From CAOJBM01 sp051872535 (GTDB lineage Bacteria > Bacillota_I > Bacilli_A > RF39 > UBA660): DNA of 20,853 bases. The stretch spans positions 1-20,853 of the forward strand of contig JBJEDY010000008.1 in the NCBI GenBank assembly GCA_051872535.1, written 5' to 3'. The notes under the pieces are model-generated. The model saw nothing but the letters and a program-made list of their open reading frames with translations, had not been told where the DNA came from and ran no database searches. The position numbers and the translations under genes were made by a program. This document shows, one piece after another, positions 12,527 through 20,779 of the stretch; the stretch's first letter is position 1, and every line of letters starts with the position of its first letter.

Positions 12527-15130
12527 ATGAAGTATTATAGTTTAGATGTTAAAGATGTAATTGATTATTTAAATTCTTCTGATTTAGGGCTTTTACAAAA
12601 AGATGTTGAAATTAGATTAAAAAAAGATGGAAAAAATAAATTAGTTGAATCAAAAAAAGAACCTAAAATTGTTAAATTTTTAAATGAGTTTAAAAATTTA
12701 ATGATTGTTGTTTTAATTATATCTGCAATAATTTCATTTGTTTTATCAATTCTAAATAATAAACCATTTACTGATAGTATTATTATTCTTGCAATAGTTG
12801 TATTAAATGCTTTACTTGGTTTTATTCAAGAATTAAAAGCAGATAAATCAATAGAATCACTAAAAAAAATGCAGGTATCAAAAGTAAAAGTTAAAAGAGA
12901 AAATATAATATATATTGTTAATAGTGAAGATGTTGTAAGGGGTGATATTTTAGTCCTTGAAGCTGGAGATACAATTCCTGCGGATGCTAGAATTATTTGG
13001 GAAGCATCTTTAAAAGTTGATGAATCATCTTTAACTGGTGAGTCTATTCCTGTTTCGAAAAATATTATTACTTTAGATGAAGATACACCTTTATCATTAA
13101 GAAAAAATATGATTTATTCTGGAACTCACATTGTTTATGGCAAATGTTTAGCAGTAGTATGTGAAATTGGTATGAATACAGAATTTGGTATTATTGCTAA
13201 AAGCTTAAATAAGGGAGAAAAAGAAATAACTCCACTTCAAAAGAAAATAGATGAAATTAGTAAATTTTTATCTCTCATTATTGCTGTAATAATAGTAATT
13301 GTGTTTTTTATGGGTATTGTGAAAGGTATGAATATAATGGAAGTTATTATATTATCGATTTCACTTGCAGTAGCAGCAATTCCAGAAGGACTTCCTGCAG
13401 TTATTACAATTATATTATCAATTGGTATGAACTCAATGGCTAAAAAAAAGGCTATTGTAAGAAAAATGTCTAGTGTTGAAACGCTTGGATGTACCGAAAT
13501 AATATGTTCTGATAAGACAGGAACAATTACACAAAACAAAATGAAGGTAAGAGAGATATATTTCAATAACAAAATATGCAAAGCTAGTGAATTAAATAAA
13601 GACAATATACTATTTAACATTATGATTTTAGATAATGATGTTGAAAAGAATAATGATGAATATATTGGTGATCCAACTGAAATAGCACTATATGAATGCT
13701 GTGAAAAGTATTTTGATGTAATGAAATTAAGAAATGATAATAAAAGAATTGACGAATTGCCATTTGACTCTAATAGAAAAATGATGTCAACAATTAATAA
13801 AAATGAAAATACTATTAAATTATATACTAAAGGTAGTTTTGATTCTTTAATTAAACATTGTTCATATATTTATGAAGATGAAGAAATAGTAAAATTAACA
13901 GAGGACAAGATTTTAAATTTAAAACAAATAGAAACTATCGAATCTAATAAAGCATACAGAATTCTAGCATATGCATATAAAGAAATAGATAATTCTTATA
14001 TATTAGATAACAATTTAGAAAATGATTTAATTTTTGTAGGGATGACAGCAATGATTGATCCACCTAGATTAGATGTTAAAGATGCAATAGAACAATGTAA
14101 AGCTGCACATATCAAACCTATTATGATTACAGGAGATAGTTTATCCACAGCGACTTCAATAGCCAGAGAAATAGGAATTTTAGAAAGTGATGAAGAGGCA
14201 ATAAGTGGAGAGTATTTAGATAAAATGAGTGAAAGTGAATTAAAAGAAAATGTTAATAAATTTTCTGTGTATGCCAGAGTAAGCCCAATGAATAAACTTG
14301 CTATTGTAAATGCTTGGAAACAAAATAATAAAGTAGTTGCAATGACTGGAGATGGAGTTAATGATGCACCTGCTTTAAAAAGTGCTAATATAGGTGTTGG
14401 TATGGGAATTACAGGGACGGAAGTTTCAAAAAGTGTTTCGGATATAATTTTATCAGATGATAGCTTTTCTACAATTATAACAGCAGTAAAAGAAGGTAGA
14501 AGAATATATGATAACATTAGAAATGTGCTGGTATATTTATTGACTGGAAATATTGCAGAAGTGTTAGTTGTTTTTATAGGTATGGTATTCGGGATAGAAA
14601 TATTTTTGCCAATTCAATTATTATATATTAATTTAATAACCGATTCTATACCAGCAATTGCACTTGCTTTTGAAAAAGAAGAAAAGAATATTATGAAAAG
14701 AAATATTAGAAAAAAAGATAGTTCCTTCTTTACACCATTTCTAATTGTTAAAATGAGCTTATCAGCGATTTTGAAAACTATTGCAATTTTACTTGTTTAT
14801 TTCTTAAATTTAAAATTGTATAATATTGAAATAGCAACAACAATGTCATTTTTAACTTTAATTCTATTGGAAATGATTTGTGCTTATTCTTGTAGAAATT
14901 TGAAAAAAAGTGTGATTGATAAAAATATTTTTAGTAATAGTTATATAAATAAAAGTATAATATTACTAGGAATTATACAAGTTATTATTTTTACTACACC
15001 ACTAAAGAATATATTTAATATAGTCAGTTTAGATTTATTACAATTCATTTATTGCTTTATAATTGTAATATTCATATTTTTAATAGATGAAGTATCCAAA
15101 AGTTGGATAAATAAAATATTTAAAGATTAG
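12527..15130 (+). CDS. P-type Ca2+-transporting ATPase (SERCA/PMCA-like)
   Basis: This 867-residue membrane pump has TGES at 170-173, the phosphorylated Asp329 in SDKTGTIT, TGDSLSTA in the P domain and GDGVND at 608-613. The Ca2+-site residues match the canonical P2A set: IPEGLPAVIT in M4 (Glu287), TGNIAE in M5 (Asn675 and Glu678), and NLITDS in M6 (Asn702, Asp706). It is therefore the more conventional Ca2+-ATPase of the two in the window. It is not a recent duplicate of the first: motifs and loops differ throughout. Downstream of M6 are four further helices ending near residue 858. It lies behind an XRE regulator and a 49-aa basic peptide, with a decayed IS200 upstream. That suggests it arrived with, or was captured by, a mobile block rather than being the housekeeping copy. 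Confidence 0.93.
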   Translation: MKYYSLDVKDVIDYLNSSDLGLLQKDVEIRLKKDGKNKLVESKKEPKIVKFLNEFKNLMIVVLIISAIISFVLSILNNKPFTDSIIILAIVVLNALLGFIQELKADKSIESLKKMQVSKVKVKRENIIYIVNSEDVVRGDILVLEAGDTIPADARIIWEASLKVDESSLTGESIPVSKNIITLDEDTPLSLRKNMIYSGTHIVYGKCLAVVCEIGMNTEFGIIAKSLNKGEKEITPLQKKIDEISKFLSLIIAVIIVIVFFMGIVKGMNIMEVIILSISLAVAAIPEGLPAVITIILSIGMNSMAKKKAIVRKMSSVETLGCTEIICSDKTGTITQNKMKVREIYFNNKICKASELNKDNILFNIMILDNDVEKNNDEYIGDPTEIALYECCEKYFDVMKLRNDNKRIDELPFDSNRKMMSTINKNENTIKLYTKGSFDSLIKHCSYIYEDEEIVKLTEDKILNLKQIETIESNKAYRILAYAYKEIDNSYILDNNLENDLIFVGMTAMIDPPRLDVKDAIEQCKAAHIKPIMITGDSLSTATSIAREIGILESDEEAISGEYLDKMSESELKENVNKFSVYARVSPMNKLAIVNAWKQNNKVVAMTGDGVNDAPALKSANIGVGMGITGTEVSKSVSDIILSDDSFSTIITAVKEGRRIYDNIRNVLVYLLTGNIAEVLVVFIGMVFGIEIFLPIQLLYINLITDSIPAIALAFEKEEKNIMKRNIRKKDSSFFTPFLIVKMSLSAILKTIAILLVYFLNLKLYNIEIATTMSFLTLILLEMICAYSCRNLKKSVIDKNIFSNSYINKSIILLGIIQVIIFTTPLKNIFNIVSLDLLQFIYCFIIVIFIFLIDEVSKSWINKIFKD

Positions 15131-15140
15131 GAGAATATTT

Positions 15141-15692
15141 ATGAATAATTTTGAAAATTATGATGCTAACCTTATGCCTCTATCTAATGAACCGGAGTTA
15201 AGATTAGTTCAAGAAAAAAAATTAAATAATATACCATTATCATTAAAAGAAAAAATACTTTTGGGACGTGATCATCCTGTTAAAAATATTGATGGTTATG
15301 AGTTGAAATCTAATTGTGTTTATAGAGCGATTAGTGAAGAGTTATATAATAGATATTTAGAATTAGGATTTATTTATGGAACAGATAAAGATGATGAATA
15401 TGTAGAATATACTGAAAATGGCAAAGATTTTAATAATAACAGAGGTGTAGATTGGTATCTAGGTGGTGTAAGTTTAAGATATGGAAATGTTGTAATTGAA
15501 TGCCTAGCTAGTAAAGAATATTTTGTTCCAGCTAGAGATAATGGTTGTCATCTATCAGCAGATCCTAGTGTGAGGCATATGAAATCATCAGGTTATAAAA
15601 ATCCGGTTCCAATGAATATGGTAAGATTAATAAAACATCCAAATATTTTAATAGATATTAATGAGTTAGACGCAACAAGAAAACATAGATAA
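15141..15692 (+). CDS. Hypothetical protein, 183 aa
   Basis: ATG 15141 follows AGGAG that overlaps the ATPase stop (gap ten bases), so it is the last intact gene of the operon. The protein is soluble. Its core is SNCVYRAISEELYNRYLELG (about 58-76), then NNNRGVDWYLGGVSLRYGNVVIEC (split over 98-121), KEYFVPARDNG and HLSADPSVRHMKSSGYKNPV (about 137-156). The YRAIS-helix-LG opening and the W-Y-L-G-G strand suggest a compact enzyme-like or ADP-ribosyltransferase-like fold, with His/Arg/Asp residues clustered in the C-terminal half. No family can be named. The first 45 residues are likely an extension. The operon position with a Ca2+ pump is the only contextual clue. I cannot say whether it is a toxin, an enzyme or a structural protein. 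Confidence 0.7.
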   Translation: MNNFENYDANLMPLSNEPELRLVQEKKLNNIPLSLKEKILLGRDHPVKNIDGYELKSNCVYRAISEELYNRYLELGFIYGTDKDDEYVEYTENGKDFNNNRGVDWYLGGVSLRYGNVVIECLASKEYFVPARDNGCHLSADPSVRHMKSSGYKNPVPMNMVRLIKHPNILIDINELDATRKHR

Positions 15693-15847
15693 TAAAAAAT
15701 ATTATTATAAATGGTAAAAATATAAAAACTTTCGTAACTAATGGATTTAAAAATTATCTTTTAGACAAGATAATAACACACTATGATATTGTCAAAGCTA
15801 ATAACGATGTATGCCAAGGGAAAATAACTTTGGAATCTCTAAAGTAA
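15689..15847 (+). pseudogene. Start-less coding remnant downstream of the 183-aa gene
   Basis: A reading frame different from the preceding gene stays open for about 52 codons from the end of that gene to TAA at 15845-15847. It reads KNIIINGKNIKTFVTNGFKN, then DIVKANNDVCQGKITLESLK. There is no ATG, GTG or TTG and no ribosome binding site at its beginning. Its amino-acid balance is like real coding sequence. It may be the C-terminal end of a longer lost gene or of a frameshifted tail of the 183-aa protein. I do not recognise it. Confidence 0.4.
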
Positions 15848-15903
15848 CATATTACAAACTATTTGTAAGTAAGTATGTTTCTTTTTTATTTTATAAAAAA
15901 GAA
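15846..15903. terminator. Composite terminator ending the Ca-ATPase operon
   Basis: AACATA-TTACAAA-cta-TTTGTAA-gtaag-TATGTT is a two-part stem followed by TTTTTT (15882-15887). A second perfect 11-bp inverted repeat, TTCTTTTTTAT / ATAAAAAAGAA (15879-15903), overlaps the T run, so it could also act on the opposite strand. Confidence 0.7.
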
Positions 15904-15940
15904 TACTATCGACACTTCTAACCTTACAGAACATGTCTCA

Positions 15941-15974
15941 TATATTTATAAAAAAATTCCATTTTATAAATATA
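15941..15974. repeat. 13-bp AT-only inverted repeat upstream of the 530-aa gene
   Basis: TATATTTATAAAA and TTTTATAAATATA are perfect complements separated by AAATTCCA. It ends 28 bases before the -10 box of the next gene, so it may mark the operon boundary or influence that promoter. Confidence 0.45.
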
Positions 15975-15998
15975 ATTTACATATTATTTAAAATATTA

Positions 15999-16007
15999 TG
16001 TTATAAT
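15999..16007 (+). promoter_or_regulatory. Extended -10 promoter of the 530-aa membrane gene
   Basis: TG-T-TATAAT lies 24 bases before ATG 16032, with the AGGGGA ribosome binding site (16019-16024) between. It is the same motif as at 8089-8097. Confidence 0.6.
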
Positions 16008-16031
16008 CATTACAGAATAGGGGACTAAAAT

Positions 16032-17624
16032 ATGATATTAAGAAAACCTTATGCATTTTTAATAAAACATTTTCGAATTATTCATTTAATACTATTAATT
16101 CCAATATGTTTTTTAACATACAAATCAGCTAATATATATGATTTTTTTAATAAAATGATTCAAAGTAATTATGTTACAAACCAAGTAAATATTGCTGGCA
16201 CATATATTAATATCTATGTATATTTAGCCATTATTATAATAGTAGGATCATCAATAGCAATTTACTATTTGATGAAAGAAAAAAATAAACCTACATTCTT
16301 TTATATTTTCTTGATAGTTTATTATTCAATATTATTTATATGGATGTCTTTAACTTACAATCAATTATTTATGTTAGAAAATAATGATGCTATAGCAGCA
16401 ACGGTAAGAACATTCAGAGATTTTTCTCAGATTATTTATATAATTCAGTATTTATTTATCTTTTTTACATTATTTAGAGGTATTGGATTTGATTTAAAAA
16501 GTTTTAACTTTTCAAAAGATTTGGAAGAATTAGAACTAGATGAAGAAGATAATGCTGAAATTGAAATCAATTTTGGTAAAAATAGTTATAAATATAAAAG
16601 AGGATTTCGTAAATTTTTAAGAGAATTAAGATATTATATTCTTGAAAATAAGTTTGTTTTCGGATGCATAGTTGCATTTATTTTCATAATTATTGGCTCA
16701 GTTATTTATACTAATGTTGAAGTATATAATAAAAAGTTTAGTTTAAATCAACCATTTGCAATGGGTGGTTTAACTATAACTGTTAAAGATAGTATTTTAA
16801 CTAACTTAAATTATGATGGCTCAATTATTGCTAAAGACAAATACTATTTAGCTTTAAAAATTCAATTAACTAATCGTTCAAATAAAGCTATTAAATTAGA
16901 TACAACTAATTTTCGTTTATACTTAGATAAAAAAAACATTTATCCAACAATAGATAAAACAGGAAGATTTATTGATTATGGTGATAACTATTATGGTGGT
17001 GAATTAAAACCTCAATCTACAGGTGATTATATATTTGTATATGAATTAACAGAAGATCAATATCGAAAAAATTATACAATAAGAATACTAGATAGTATTG
17101 TCTATGGAGTAGGAGAACTTCATCCCAAATATCGTATTGTAACTTTAAACCCTGAGATTCAAACAGAAGTAAAAGACATCGGAAAAGTTACAATGGATAA
17201 AACCATTAACTTACAAGATACAACAATTGGAGATGCCACATTAAAAATAAATAATATTGAGTTTAGTAAAAATTTTTATTATCAATACGAAAAATGTGTT
17301 AATAAAAAATGTAATACATTCAATGGTAGTATAACAACATCACAAAATGCTTACTTGATAGTAGATGCAAATATTGATATGGATGAAAGTACTTTCTACG
17401 CTAGAAATAGTAAAATAGCAAATGATTTTTTTAGTGATTTTGCTACTTTAAAATATACATATGGCGGTAATGAATATGTTGAAAAACTAAAAAATATAAC
17501 CCCAAGTAAATATGAGGGGAATCTTCGCGTTTATCAGCTACCTAAATCCGTATTAAATGCTACTAATTTAGAAATGATAATTACCATTAGAAATAAAAAA
17601 GCTACTATTGAATTAATTAAATAA
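16032..17624 (+). CDS. Polytopic membrane protein with extracellular DUF4352-like domain
   Basis: The 530 residues show four membrane helices in the first 150 (about 13-31, 56-78, 88-108 and 130-150). A cytoplasmic linker with an acidic patch (DLEELELDEEDNAEIEIN, about 165-182) and a basic patch follows. A fifth helix (about 211-232) comes next, then about 300 residues outside. The first part of the ectodomain (FAMGGLTITVKDSI, LALKIQLTNRSNKAIKLDT, FRLYLDK, LKPQSTGDYIFVYEL) has the order of an immunoglobulin-like DUF4352-type domain: an 'ALxIxLTNRSxKxIxLD' strand, then a 'PxSTGDYIFVYEL' strand. A second, similar beta-rich domain (about 395-530) contains one Cys pair (EKCVNKKCNT). No enzyme motif was found. 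It probably senses or binds something at the cell surface. It forms its own unit, with promoter and terminator. Confidence 0.75.
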   Translation: MILRKPYAFLIKHFRIIHLILLIPICFLTYKSANIYDFFNKMIQSNYVTNQVNIAGTYINIYVYLAIIIIVGSSIAIYYLMKEKNKPTFFYIFLIVYYSILFIWMSLTYNQLFMLENNDAIAATVRTFRDFSQIIYIIQYLFIFFTLFRGIGFDLKSFNFSKDLEELELDEEDNAEIEINFGKNSYKYKRGFRKFLRELRYYILENKFVFGCIVAFIFIIIGSVIYTNVEVYNKKFSLNQPFAMGGLTITVKDSILTNLNYDGSIIAKDKYYLALKIQLTNRSNKAIKLDTTNFRLYLDKKNIYPTIDKTGRFIDYGDNYYGGELKPQSTGDYIFVYELTEDQYRKNYTIRILDSIVYGVGELHPKYRIVTLNPEIQTEVKDIGKVTMDKTINLQDTTIGDATLKINNIEFSKNFYYQYEKCVNKKCNTFNGSITTSQNAYLIVDANIDMDESTFYARNSKIANDFFSDFATLKYTYGGNEYVEKLKNITPSKYEGNLRVYQLPKSVLNATNLEMIITIRNKKATIELIK

Positions 17625-17686
17625 TATAGTAGCTTAGAAATTTACTACATTATCTAATTCTTCGTTAATTATTTATATAAAATAAA

Positions 17687-17720
17687 AACTCACAAACTAA
17701 CATAGTTTGTGAGTTATTTT
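17687..17720. terminator. Strong 13-bp terminator hairpin after the 530-aa gene
   Basis: AACTCACAAACTA and TAGTTTGTGAGTT pair perfectly around an ACA loop; ATTTT follows and AAAATAAA precedes, so it may act in both directions. Confidence 0.75.
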
Positions 17721-17838
17721 CATTGGAATGATTGGATAAATTATTTCAAACTTTTTTCGCAAATAAGAAATTAATAATTTAATATCAATTTCTAATAATA
17801 TTTTACCATAATTAAATTTTATTCAACACAATTTTTAA

Positions 17839-17915
17839 AAGTTCTTAATTTTATTGGAAATGTGTAAAGTATATAAACAAATTACATTAAGAACGTTAAA
17901 AATAATGTAAAGTAT
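17839..17915. promoter_or_regulatory. Repeat-rich leader region of the metallopeptidase operon
   Basis: The 330 bases between 17625 and 17954 contain no gene. After the terminator they are AT-rich, but two ordered signals stand out. One is an inverted repeat GTTCTTAAT / ATTAAGAAC with arms near 17841-17849 and 17886-17894. The other is a 10-bp direct repeat TGTAAAGTAT at 17863-17872 and 17906-17915, 43 bases apart (about four helical turns). They lie 40-115 bases before ATG 17955, where promoter and operators are expected. Confidence 0.4.
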
Positions 17916-17954
17916 GTTAAAATTATATATGAAATATAGATAGTCAGGTGCCAA

Positions 17955-19193
17955 ATGAATAATCAAGAAAAACTAAACTTAGCAATCAAATTATCTCAAT
18001 CATATATTTTGTTATTCTTAAAGGAATATATTAATTCAGAACAATTGTTGAACATAGAAGAATTATTTAACACTTGTCCCGTTGTATTAGAACAATTAGG
18101 GGTGATAACAAACGAATTTGGAAAAAATGAAAATATTGGTGGTAATGCTCAAGATAATAAAATTGTAATTAATTCAACTGATATGGAAAAGATGAATATA
18201 AATAATGAATATGAACTTAATAAAATATTAGGAACAATTATTCATGAATATGCTCACAAAATTCGTGCAATTAATAATCAATATGGGGGAATGTTTGAAG
18301 AAGCATTTGCATCTATATTTGCAGAAGTATGCATAAATAATGCTAGATTAAAATTAAATGATAAAATAGAAAATAAAGAGCCGTTTGAATTGCTTGATTC
18401 AATTAATTATCAAAAATATGAATCACAAGTAAGAGCATTATTGTATATTTTAAAACAACAAGGATTAGATTTAGAAATAATTGCAGAGTATATTGCTGGA
18501 AGTCAAAAACAATTTAAACAGATTTGTTTGCAAACTTTTGGCGAAAAATTCAATGACTATTTTAATTCTATTAGTAATAAAGACAATGATAATTCTGAAC
18601 AAATAATTATTGAACTTATTACAGAATATATAAAATATCGTGGATTAAATATCAGTAATTATTGGAAAAATAACAATCAATTAACACGAAATAATTTATA
18701 TTTTAAAGGAAGTCCTACTTTAGCAAGAGCAGTAGTTAATTCTGGAATTGAAAGTTTTATGCCAGAAGAGCAAGAATTTTATAAATATTATGAATCGTCA
18801 GTAAAAAATGCAAATGAAAATGATAGTTTTATAGTTCAAGAAAAAATAGATAGAATAAGACAATTTATAGAAACTAATTTTTCTTTAAAAGAAAAATCAT
18901 TAGAAGAATTATATGATACGATTATCGATTTATGCTCAACTTACATTCAACATCAAAATCGAGATGATGAAGAATCAAAAATATTTATAGAAGAAATAAA
19001 TAAAGTAATACCTGATATAGATATTTTTAAAACAAAATTTTTAAGTTTAAGAGTATCTGGTAAAGATAAAAATATATTTGATAATTTAGATTTAGATAGT
19101 ATTTCATATAGTGATATTGTTTCAAGAATGAATGAGTTATTGCAAATAGACAATATGGAAAATGATATAGAATTTGGAGGAATTAAAAGATGA
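17955..19193 (+). CDS. HExxH zinc metallopeptidase-like protein, 412 aa
   Basis: ATG 17955 follows CAGGTG. The region at 93-105 reads GTIIHEYAHKIRA: H97-E98-x-x-H101 is the zincin signature, with hydrophobic residues before the first His as required. About 14 residues later, GMFEEAFASIFAE (112-124) supplies a glutamate (E115 or E116) in an EExxA context that can be the third zinc ligand of a gluzincin. There is no signal peptide or membrane helix, so it should act in the cytoplasm. The rest, about 290 residues, is helical, Asn/Ile/Glu-rich and not recognised. The stop overlaps the start of the next gene by four bases (ATGA), implying translational coupling. The partner is a Gln/Asn-rich protein, possibly substrate or scaffold. 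Protease activity itself is inferred from the motif. Confidence 0.75.
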   Translation: MNNQEKLNLAIKLSQSYILLFLKEYINSEQLLNIEELFNTCPVVLEQLGVITNEFGKNENIGGNAQDNKIVINSTDMEKMNINNEYELNKILGTIIHEYAHKIRAINNQYGGMFEEAFASIFAEVCINNARLKLNDKIENKEPFELLDSINYQKYESQVRALLYILKQQGLDLEIIAEYIAGSQKQFKQICLQTFGEKFNDYFNSISNKDNDNSEQIIIELITEYIKYRGLNISNYWKNNNQLTRNNLYFKGSPTLARAVVNSGIESFMPEEQEFYKYYESSVKNANENDSFIVQEKIDRIRQFIETNFSLKEKSLEELYDTIIDLCSTYIQHQNRDDEESKIFIEEINKVIPDIDIFKTKFLSLRVSGKDKNIFDNLDLDSISYSDIVSRMNELLQIDNMENDIEFGGIKR

Positions 19194-20413
19194 GTTTAGA
19201 AGGTTTTAGTAAAAAAGGTATGGAGTTAGGAAATAACCCAGAAGGAATAAGTGAAACGAGAAATGATTTAAGACAACAATATTTAAGTGCGATAAAAAGA
19301 CTAGCACTAGAAAAAATGAAAAAAGATATATTATTTGAAGGTAAACTTGCTGCAACAATTAGAAATTTATCTTCTATGGGATTAAATATCACAAGAGAAA
19401 ATATATTAAAAGATATTGAAATAGAAATTACTAAACAAAGAACAGATTTAACTTGGAATGAGTATACTCCGCAAGAACTAGAACAAATGACAGTTAATGT
19501 TGAAGATGAAACAAAAACACAAATTGATAGTCTTAAAAACAATTTAAGTAGCATTTTTGAATCAACTCCAGTTCAAGAACCAAAACAAACATATACTACT
19601 GGAGGAATTCCAAGAGAACCAGCTATTCAAAATTCACAATCACATGAAGCCACAATAAATAGTGCCGCATCACAAATAAGCCAATCATCAATTAAACAGG
19701 CACCAGTAAATAATGAACTAGAAATAAGAGAAAAATTAAAACAAGCACAAGAAGAAATGAGCCAACAATTAGAATTGGCAATACAACAACCTAATGATCC
19801 AACAATGACTTTTGTTGGTAATTTAAAAAATTTATCTGATGATGTTAAAAAAAGAATTATTCAACAAATGGAATCACGTGGCGAAGTAATTATTTCTGAT
19901 ATTGATAATATTTATCAAGAAGGAAATTATATAGTTGTAGATGCTAAAGATAATCAAGGCCGTTTTACTGGAACTGAATTTACATTGGATGATTTTACAA
20001 AGTTAGTTAATCAATCACCAACTAGTATTAAAACTGAAGAAATTTCACAACAACCTACTGATAATATAATTGATCAACCAGTTCAAGAACAGCCAAGAGT
20101 AGAAAATACACAATCAATACAACAACCCATTCAAGAGAAACCGCAACAAATAAATCAAAAAGAATCTGAAAGAATTCTACAAGAGCAACACACACAAATG
20201 AAAAATCAAATTATTAGTCAAATAATGAATGGTATGAATAATGCTGGAGAATTTTCATTTGGCGATATAAGTATGGGTGAACGAATGAGTATTATGCAAA
20301 ATGTTCAAAATAAATTAAATGCTAAATCTATGGATGAATTACAAATGTTATTATCAACATATCAAGAACAAAATACTCAAGAAGAAACTATGAGCAGTGG
20401 AATGCGCAGATAA
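19190..20413 (+). CDS. Gln/Asn-rich protein with low-complexity linkers, 407 aa
   Basis: The ATG overlaps the TGA of the metallopeptidase gene (ATGA), with GGAGG ten bases upstream. The N-terminal 120 residues are a charged helical domain starting MSLEGFSKKGMELGNNPEGI. Residues about 123-200 and 285-345 are Gln/Pro/Ser/Asn-rich and probably disordered (QQPIQEKPQQINQKESERIL is one example). Between them is a compact segment with strands (GEVIISDIDNIYQEGNYIVV, then DNQGRFTGTEFTLDDF). The C-terminal 60 residues are helical, Met-rich and end SSGMRR. No membrane segment or signal is seen. The design (folded domains joined by flexible linkers, made in fixed ratio with a metallopeptidase) suits a scaffold, adaptor or protease substrate, but the function is unknown. 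Confidence 0.7.
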   Translation: MSLEGFSKKGMELGNNPEGISETRNDLRQQYLSAIKRLALEKMKKDILFEGKLAATIRNLSSMGLNITRENILKDIEIEITKQRTDLTWNEYTPQELEQMTVNVEDETKTQIDSLKNNLSSIFESTPVQEPKQTYTTGGIPREPAIQNSQSHEATINSAASQISQSSIKQAPVNNELEIREKLKQAQEEMSQQLELAIQQPNDPTMTFVGNLKNLSDDVKKRIIQQMESRGEVIISDIDNIYQEGNYIVVDAKDNQGRFTGTEFTLDDFTKLVNQSPTSIKTEEISQQPTDNIIDQPVQEQPRVENTQSIQQPIQEKPQQINQKESERILQEQHTQMKNQIISQIMNGMNNAGEFSFGDISMGERMSIMQNVQNKLNAKSMDELQMLLSTYQEQNTQEETMSSGMRR

Positions 20414-20421
20414 AGAATTAA

Positions 20422-20496
20422 ATGATGAATAAAGAATTTATAGAAAAAATTGAGAATAAGGTAAATAGTATAGATATACTAGAAAAAAGATCTTAA
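20422..20496 (+). CDS. Possible 24-residue peptide
   Basis: ATG ATG AAT begins a short frame reading MMNKEFIEKIENKVNSIDIL and ending EKRS at TAA. It follows the Gln-rich gene by nine bases but has no convincing ribosome binding site. It could be the start of a lost gene. Confidence 0.2.
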   Translation: MMNKEFIEKIENKVNSIDILEKRS

Positions 20497-20563
20497 TTAT
20501 ACCATTTTTAGTGACTAAGTCAGTTTTTTCAAGACTTTCCTTACTTTTGTTTTTAGTGATGAT

Positions 20564-20680
20564 TTATCTTTTTGTAGTTTCTATTTTATTTTTATCAGTT
20601 GCTTTTATTTCTTCAAAAGCATAATGCTTTTTGATTATTTTAAGAATTTCATCATTATCTTTTTTAGTAATATTAATCAT
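20564..20680 (-). pseudogene. Small minus-strand ORF, probably a decayed gene
   Basis: Read leftward, the frame begins MINITKKDNDEILKIIKKHY and continues FEEIKATDKNKIETTKR to a TAA. Past that stop the same frame continues as plausible coding sequence (IITKNKSKESLEKTDLVTKN) for another 60 bases, so a nonsense change in a longer gene is likely. There is no strong ribosome binding site. The rest of the 366-base stretch from 20414 to 20779 holds only the 24-codon frame and the tRNA-Cys terminator. Confidence 0.35.
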
Positions 20681-20748
20681 ATAAAACTATACCTTTATTA
20701 ACAACAAAAAAATACCAACTTCTTTTTGAAATTGATACTATATATATT

Positions 20749-20769
20749 AAACTCGAAAAGTTCGAGTTT
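20749..20769 (-). terminator. Hairpin downstream of tRNA-Cys
   Basis: AAACTCGAA / TTCGAGTTT is a 9-bp perfect stem with a 3-base loop, eleven bases past the tRNA 3' end on the minus strand. The T run is weak (TTTAAT), so efficiency is uncertain. Confidence 0.6.
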
Positions 20770-20779
20770 CCTATCAATC

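Noticed and set aside
13237..14517. Minus-strand ORFs inside the second ATPase
   Set aside because: Antisense shadows, as for the first ATPase.
793..15130. The two P-type ATPases as a recent duplication
   Set aside because: M4, M5, M6 and loop sequences differ widely; only family motifs are shared.
17863..17915. Possible CRISPR-like spacing of TGTAAAGTAT
   Set aside because: Only two copies, 10 bp long, with no further units; this is not an array.
18953..19554. Minus-strand ORFs opposite the metallopeptidase and Gln-rich genes
   Set aside because: Serine/leucine-rich antisense shadows with no initiation signals.
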